Shown here piece by piece: positions 37,401-39,770 of a stretch of 39,770 nucleotides of DNA; the first letter of the stretch is position 1, and each line of letters opens with the position of its first letter. The notes beneath the pieces were generated by a model. That model had not been told where the DNA came from. It searched no databases and saw nothing but the letters and a program-made list of their open reading frames with translations. The position numbers and the translations under genes were made by a program. The DNA is from Lingula anatina (Eukaryota; Brachiopoda; Lingulata; Lingulida; Lingulidae): positions 59,219 through 98,988 of the forward strand of contig NW_019776165.1 of the NCBI RefSeq assembly GCF_001039355.2, read 5' to 3'.

Positions 37401-39770
37401 TTTAATATTCTGTTAGTCTTTTGAACGTTTTTTTCATAATAATAATAATAATAACAGTAATAATAATAATTATTATTATTGTTATTATCATCATCATAAT
37501 CATTATTATTATTCCATGGGTCGGCGGGGTATATATGGTATATCTGACTTATATTGCGGTGGATGCTATGGACAAAACCCAAGGTTTGCCAACCTAGTTC
37601 ATGCTAGACATATGTGTATGCGAGATACATCCCCTCAGGGCCCCTTGTTCTTAACACCTAACAAGTCTATGTGATTCACATCTGTCTTAAGCACACTATG
37701 TCAGATATCAATCAGCACCCTTTCGATTACCCACATATACACAAAGAGAATAAACAGAAAGATGAATTCTGTTATAAAACAAGGGTTTCTAAAGCTACAT
37801 GTATTAAGGTCATTCTCACAAAGGTGAAAGCTTTCCATATGAATAATTTGGTGCGTTGATTTTATCGTTTTCCTTTTCTAGATTGCGGGGGCCACTTTAT
37901 AGCCGGGAATGGGTATATCACCTCCCCGTCATACCCCAACAATTACCCAGATAGAAGCCTCTGTGTTTACGAAATTCGAGCAGCAGACACAAGTCGAGAC
38001 GTTTTGTTACATTTTGTAGACTTCCAATTGGAGGCCCACTCCAACTGCGTTTGGGATCGCATTAAGGTGAAAATTATTCGGTTAAGAACGTAATGAAAAT
38101 TGAAAGAAACCACCAAAGAACTCAAAATAAACAATAATTTGATAGAAGAAAATAAATATAAATACAAAAAAGTCGGGCTGACATCGATGTTGTGTACAGA
38201 CCGCTGCCGATAACCGCAGTGTACCGGTGGGCGCACCCGCTCTTTAACGGTGTAGACATTCCAATACAATAAAGTACATATATCCAGTGCACTTACCTAA
38301 ATAAATATTCATAAACTACGAAAGTGCCCTGTTGTCGTTATTACTGATTTGATGTCACTTCCTATTTCAAACAGGTCCGACACGAGTTGTCTAATGGCAG
38401 TACTGGTGAAGTGACCGTTTGTGGCTCTACCGTACCTGCCGATGTCATTGCAAAGACGATTTCAGTTCTTTTCTACGCAGACTATTCGGCAAATCTACGA
38501 GGGTTTCGTGCTGCATATTCTGTTTGTAAGTTCAGTAACACCACGTGTTCAAATGCCTTGTTTTGCACGCACAAACACACACGTCACATGCAAAAAATTA
38601 AAATAGCAATAATAGAACAAGCAGGAACAAGCAGAAACAGAAAATCGGAATCTAACAGCTCAAGCAAGCACACAGAAATCAACTTCCATAACAACTATCG
38701 AGCCAATTGAGGCGATAACGTCGACATATATTTCAGAAACATTGCTTCAGGTACCAATCTTACTCTTTTGCTCTGTCAGGTGAAAAATATATTGCCTTGC
38801 GTTAATTTTAGATCAGCCACCTACAATTGCACCCCTAGCGCTCCTGGATGGGGATGTAGAAATAATCGATCGGAATCTAAGAGCTCAAGCAACCACACAA
38901 AAATCAACTTCGATGACAACTATCCAGCCAACTGATGTCATGATGTCAACATATATTGCCTCTAAAACCAATGTAGAATCCAGACACATCTCTTTAGGAT
39001 CGACAGTGAATTTTAAAGAGGAAACCTCGACATTTATAGATACTTCTACAGGAACCGATGCGGAGCCAATTGCAACAATCATTATCACAGATGTCAGATC
39101 AACTTTCACAGATAGTTCGATGGAAGTTAACCCAGAACTAATATTTATGTTCACGGAAATCAGCTCGGCTTCTACAGACATTTCGACTGAAACCAACTCA
39201 GAGACAACATTTATGGTTAGAGAGACCAGCTCGACTTTCACGAATACAAACTCGGAACCAACTGAAACGAGTTCAAGTTCTACAGAAGTTTTGACAGAAA
39301 CCAGCTCGGTGTCAACATCAGTGCCCATTAAAACCAGCTCAGATTCCACAGACATTTCAACAGAAACAATATTAGAACCAACCAAAACTAGTTCTCCCGG
39401 AAATTCGACAGAAGTCATCTCGGAAGCAACACTTATGCCAATAGGAACCAGCTCAAGTTTGACAGATACCTTAGCAAACACAATCTCGGACACAATGGCG
39501 TTTCTAGAAAGGAGTTTGAGTTCTACAGACATTTCGACAGTGCCAAGCAGGGAACATACGGTAATGTGCACAGAATCTGTTTCCAGTTCCACGTATACTT
39601 CGACAGAAAAGAGTGTGACGTCCCCCACCATTTCTATAGATGAGTCCTTACACGTTATGGCCAGTTTAACAGAGATGACTCTTTCATATATGCCCAGTGC
39701 AACTAAAATTTCCACAGAATCCAACTTAGAAACCTCAACAGCCAATACTTTATCCGTGGTCGTATCAAGT
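33459..39770 (+). CDS. Gene C: C-type lectin, two CUB domains and mucin-like region (partial, 723 aa visible)
   Basis: Exons 33459-33519, 33960-34164, 34481-34713, 36134-36348, 37065-37224, 37882-38066, 38375-38525 and 38812 to beyond 39770 join without a phase break into 723 open codons. Layout: signal peptide (1-20), C-type lectin-like domain (about 25-166), CUB 1 (167-291), CUB 2 (292-403) and a Ser/Thr-rich region (404 onward) that runs off the window. The lectin has WISATD, GDWEWTEP, YTGW and a closing C-x-x-x-x-x-x-x-x-C pair, but reads QPG where sugar-binding lectins have QPD/EPN, and WES in place of WND, so calcium-dependent sugar binding is doubtful. CUB domains bind proteins; the mucin-like stalk would be heavily O-glycosylated. 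A cell-surface or secreted recognition role is inferred. A membrane segment, if any, is to the right. Confidence 0.87.
33960..34164 (+). CDS. Gene C exon 2: C-type lectin domain, first half
   Basis: 205 nt encoding ACNNTLTAFCLQGSTFVYHA, CSSLPPVGTWYLSRIESSTE and the helix before the WIG-like strand. Acceptor ATTTTAG, donor AAG|GTAAGC, phase 2. Confidence 0.88.
34431..34470. repeat. (AT)n microsatellite before the exon 3 acceptor
   Basis: 40 bases of AT ending 10 bases before gene C exon 3. Only CCTTTTACAG separates it from the exon. Confidence 0.95.
34481..34713 (+). CDS. Gene C exon 3: C-type lectin domain, second half
   Basis: 233 nt encoding FWISATDINGNGDWEW, YTGWKSGQPGSGSTLC, YCLWESKSC and RPLCRAP. 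Cysteine spacing fits the lectin fold; calcium-site residues are replaced. Donor CCAG|GTAAAA, phase 1. Confidence 0.9.
34724..35058 (+). repeat. Tandem duplication, two 165-bp units in gene C intron 3
   Basis: Units start near 34724 and 34889. Both contain CATCGTTT, TTCTTCTTCATC, CATCGCTTTC, CAGTTTTACGCTG and TTTCGAAATGGCT in order. Confidence 0.75.
35059..35940. other. Remainder of gene C intron 3
   Basis: No exon was found. Around 35578-35690 several TGCTGCAAATT and AATTTGCAGC motifs form short imperfect palindromes. Confidence 0.45.
35941..36133 (+). repeat. Two extra copies of the CUB exon acceptor and exon head
   Basis: TTTCAG|GCCC occurs with AG ending at 35951, 36045 and 36133 (spacing 94 and 88). 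Downstream of the first, GPTCPVTG and GQNLTSP resemble GPACPATI and GENLTSP of the true exon; the second gives GPACFPSINFT. Both run into stops, at about 50 and 40 codons, so they are decoys or relics. Confidence 0.7.
36134..36348 (+). CDS. Gene C exon 4: CUB domain 1, first part
   Basis: 215 nt encoding ACPATINVTSAGENLTSPGY, then LLCTLYRI and CGGRVCCRDYVQ. The usual CUB opening SPGYP is present. Acceptor CATTTCAG, donor CAG|GTAATG, phase 0. Confidence 0.85.
37065..37224 (+). CDS. Gene C exon 5: CUB domain 1, second part
   Basis: 160 nt encoding AWSTVVGNIVLTCS, LLLDLNRLG and GFHATLEAY, the closing CUB strands. I took the acceptor TTTTAAG at 37064 because the CAG 47 bases further on would put a stop in the phase-0 frame. 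Donor AACG|GTAAGT, phase 1. Confidence 0.8.
37435..37515. repeat. (AAT)n/(ATT)n tract
   Basis: Compound trinucleotide run in gene C intron 5, self-complementary between its two halves. Confidence 0.9.
37882..38066 (+). CDS. Gene C exon 6: CUB domain 2, first part
   Basis: 185 nt encoding CGGHFIAGNGYITSPSYPNN, LCVYEIRA and CVWDRIK. Three of the four CUB cysteines are here. Acceptor TTTTCTAG, donor AAG|GTGAAA, phase 0. Confidence 0.92.
38375..38525 (+). CDS. Gene C exon 7: CUB domain 2, second part
   Basis: 151 nt encoding VRHELSNGS, VTVCG and LRGFRAAYSV, which completes the fourth cysteine and the GF-x-A-x-Y ending. Donor TTT|GTAAGT, phase 1. Confidence 0.92.
38641..38735 (+). pseudogene. 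Relic copy of the mucin exon head in gene C intron 7
   Basis: AATCTAACAGCTCAAGCAAG and the following ACACAGAAATCAACTTCC match 38873-38960 of exon 8. In one frame it encodes AQASTQKSTSITTIEP, but no donor and acceptor pair fits the phases of exons 7 and 8. Confidence 0.6.
38812..39770 (+). CDS. Gene C exon 8: Ser/Thr-rich mucin-like region (runs off the window)
   Basis: 959 nt with no stop, 319 codons. Rich in Ser, Thr and Glu, with degenerate repeats of the type SSTDISTET (near 39170, 39345 and 39525). Acceptor AATTTTAG, phase 1. The long minus-strand frame over 38885-39745 is its complement. Confidence 0.85.

Noticed and set aside
38885-39745. Minus-strand open frame of 286 codons, the longest in the window
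   Set aside because: It is the complement of the Ser/Thr-rich mucin-like exon of gene C. Low-complexity ACA/TCG codons read backwards give Val/Ser/Glu-rich sequence without stops. The plus strand has a fitting acceptor and phase.

Overview
The window is eukaryotic and reads as an intron-rich metazoan genome. Coding sequence lies in short exons with GT-AG borders, set among AT-rich introns full of miniature inverted-repeat elements, Tc1-like relics and microsatellites. The domain mix (CTHRC1-like, MAM, C-type lectin, CUB, mucin-like) and heavy tandem duplication suggest a marine deuterostome, most likely a cephalochordate (Branchiostoma-like). That assignment is an inference. One ambiguous base (N) sits at 26172.

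Layout. 1-1669 is a decayed full-length Tc1-like transposon with 33-bp terminal inverted repeats. 1670-4670 has no recognisable gene. About 4670-20490 and 23175-32045 are two copies of one segmental duplication. Each carries one plus-strand gene for a secreted protein built from three domains homologous to the C-terminal domain of CTHRC1 (collagen triple helix repeat containing 1), without any collagen repeat. Gene A (5260-18713) has 15 exons, 2076 nt and 691 aa. Gene B (23741-29973) has 12 exons, 1560 nt and 519 aa. All exon phases join and both spliced reading frames stay open to a stop. Gene A has a complete MAM domain (three exons, phase 1 at both outer borders) between CTHRC1-like domains 2 and 3; gene B lacks it. 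Both promoters share a CCAAT box and an RFX-type X-box about 110 bp before the start codon.

From 33459 to the right edge runs gene C, also on the plus strand: signal peptide, C-type lectin-like domain, two CUB domains and a long Ser/Thr-rich mucin-like exon still open at 39770 (8 exons and 723 codons visible). All three products look secreted or cell-surface and suited to extracellular binding. A shared pathway cannot be shown from the sequence.

The paralogous copies allow empty-site comparison. Several elements (8366-8542, 8728-9015, 18219-18298, 30010-30287) are present in one copy and absent at the aligned place in the other, so they inserted, or were lost, after the duplication. Notable structures are the MAM cassette difference with a repeat at its breakpoint, a duplicated exon without a splice acceptor in gene B, a triplicated splice-acceptor and exon-head in gene C, and a stem-loop downstream of both genes whose stem has changed in a compensatory way.
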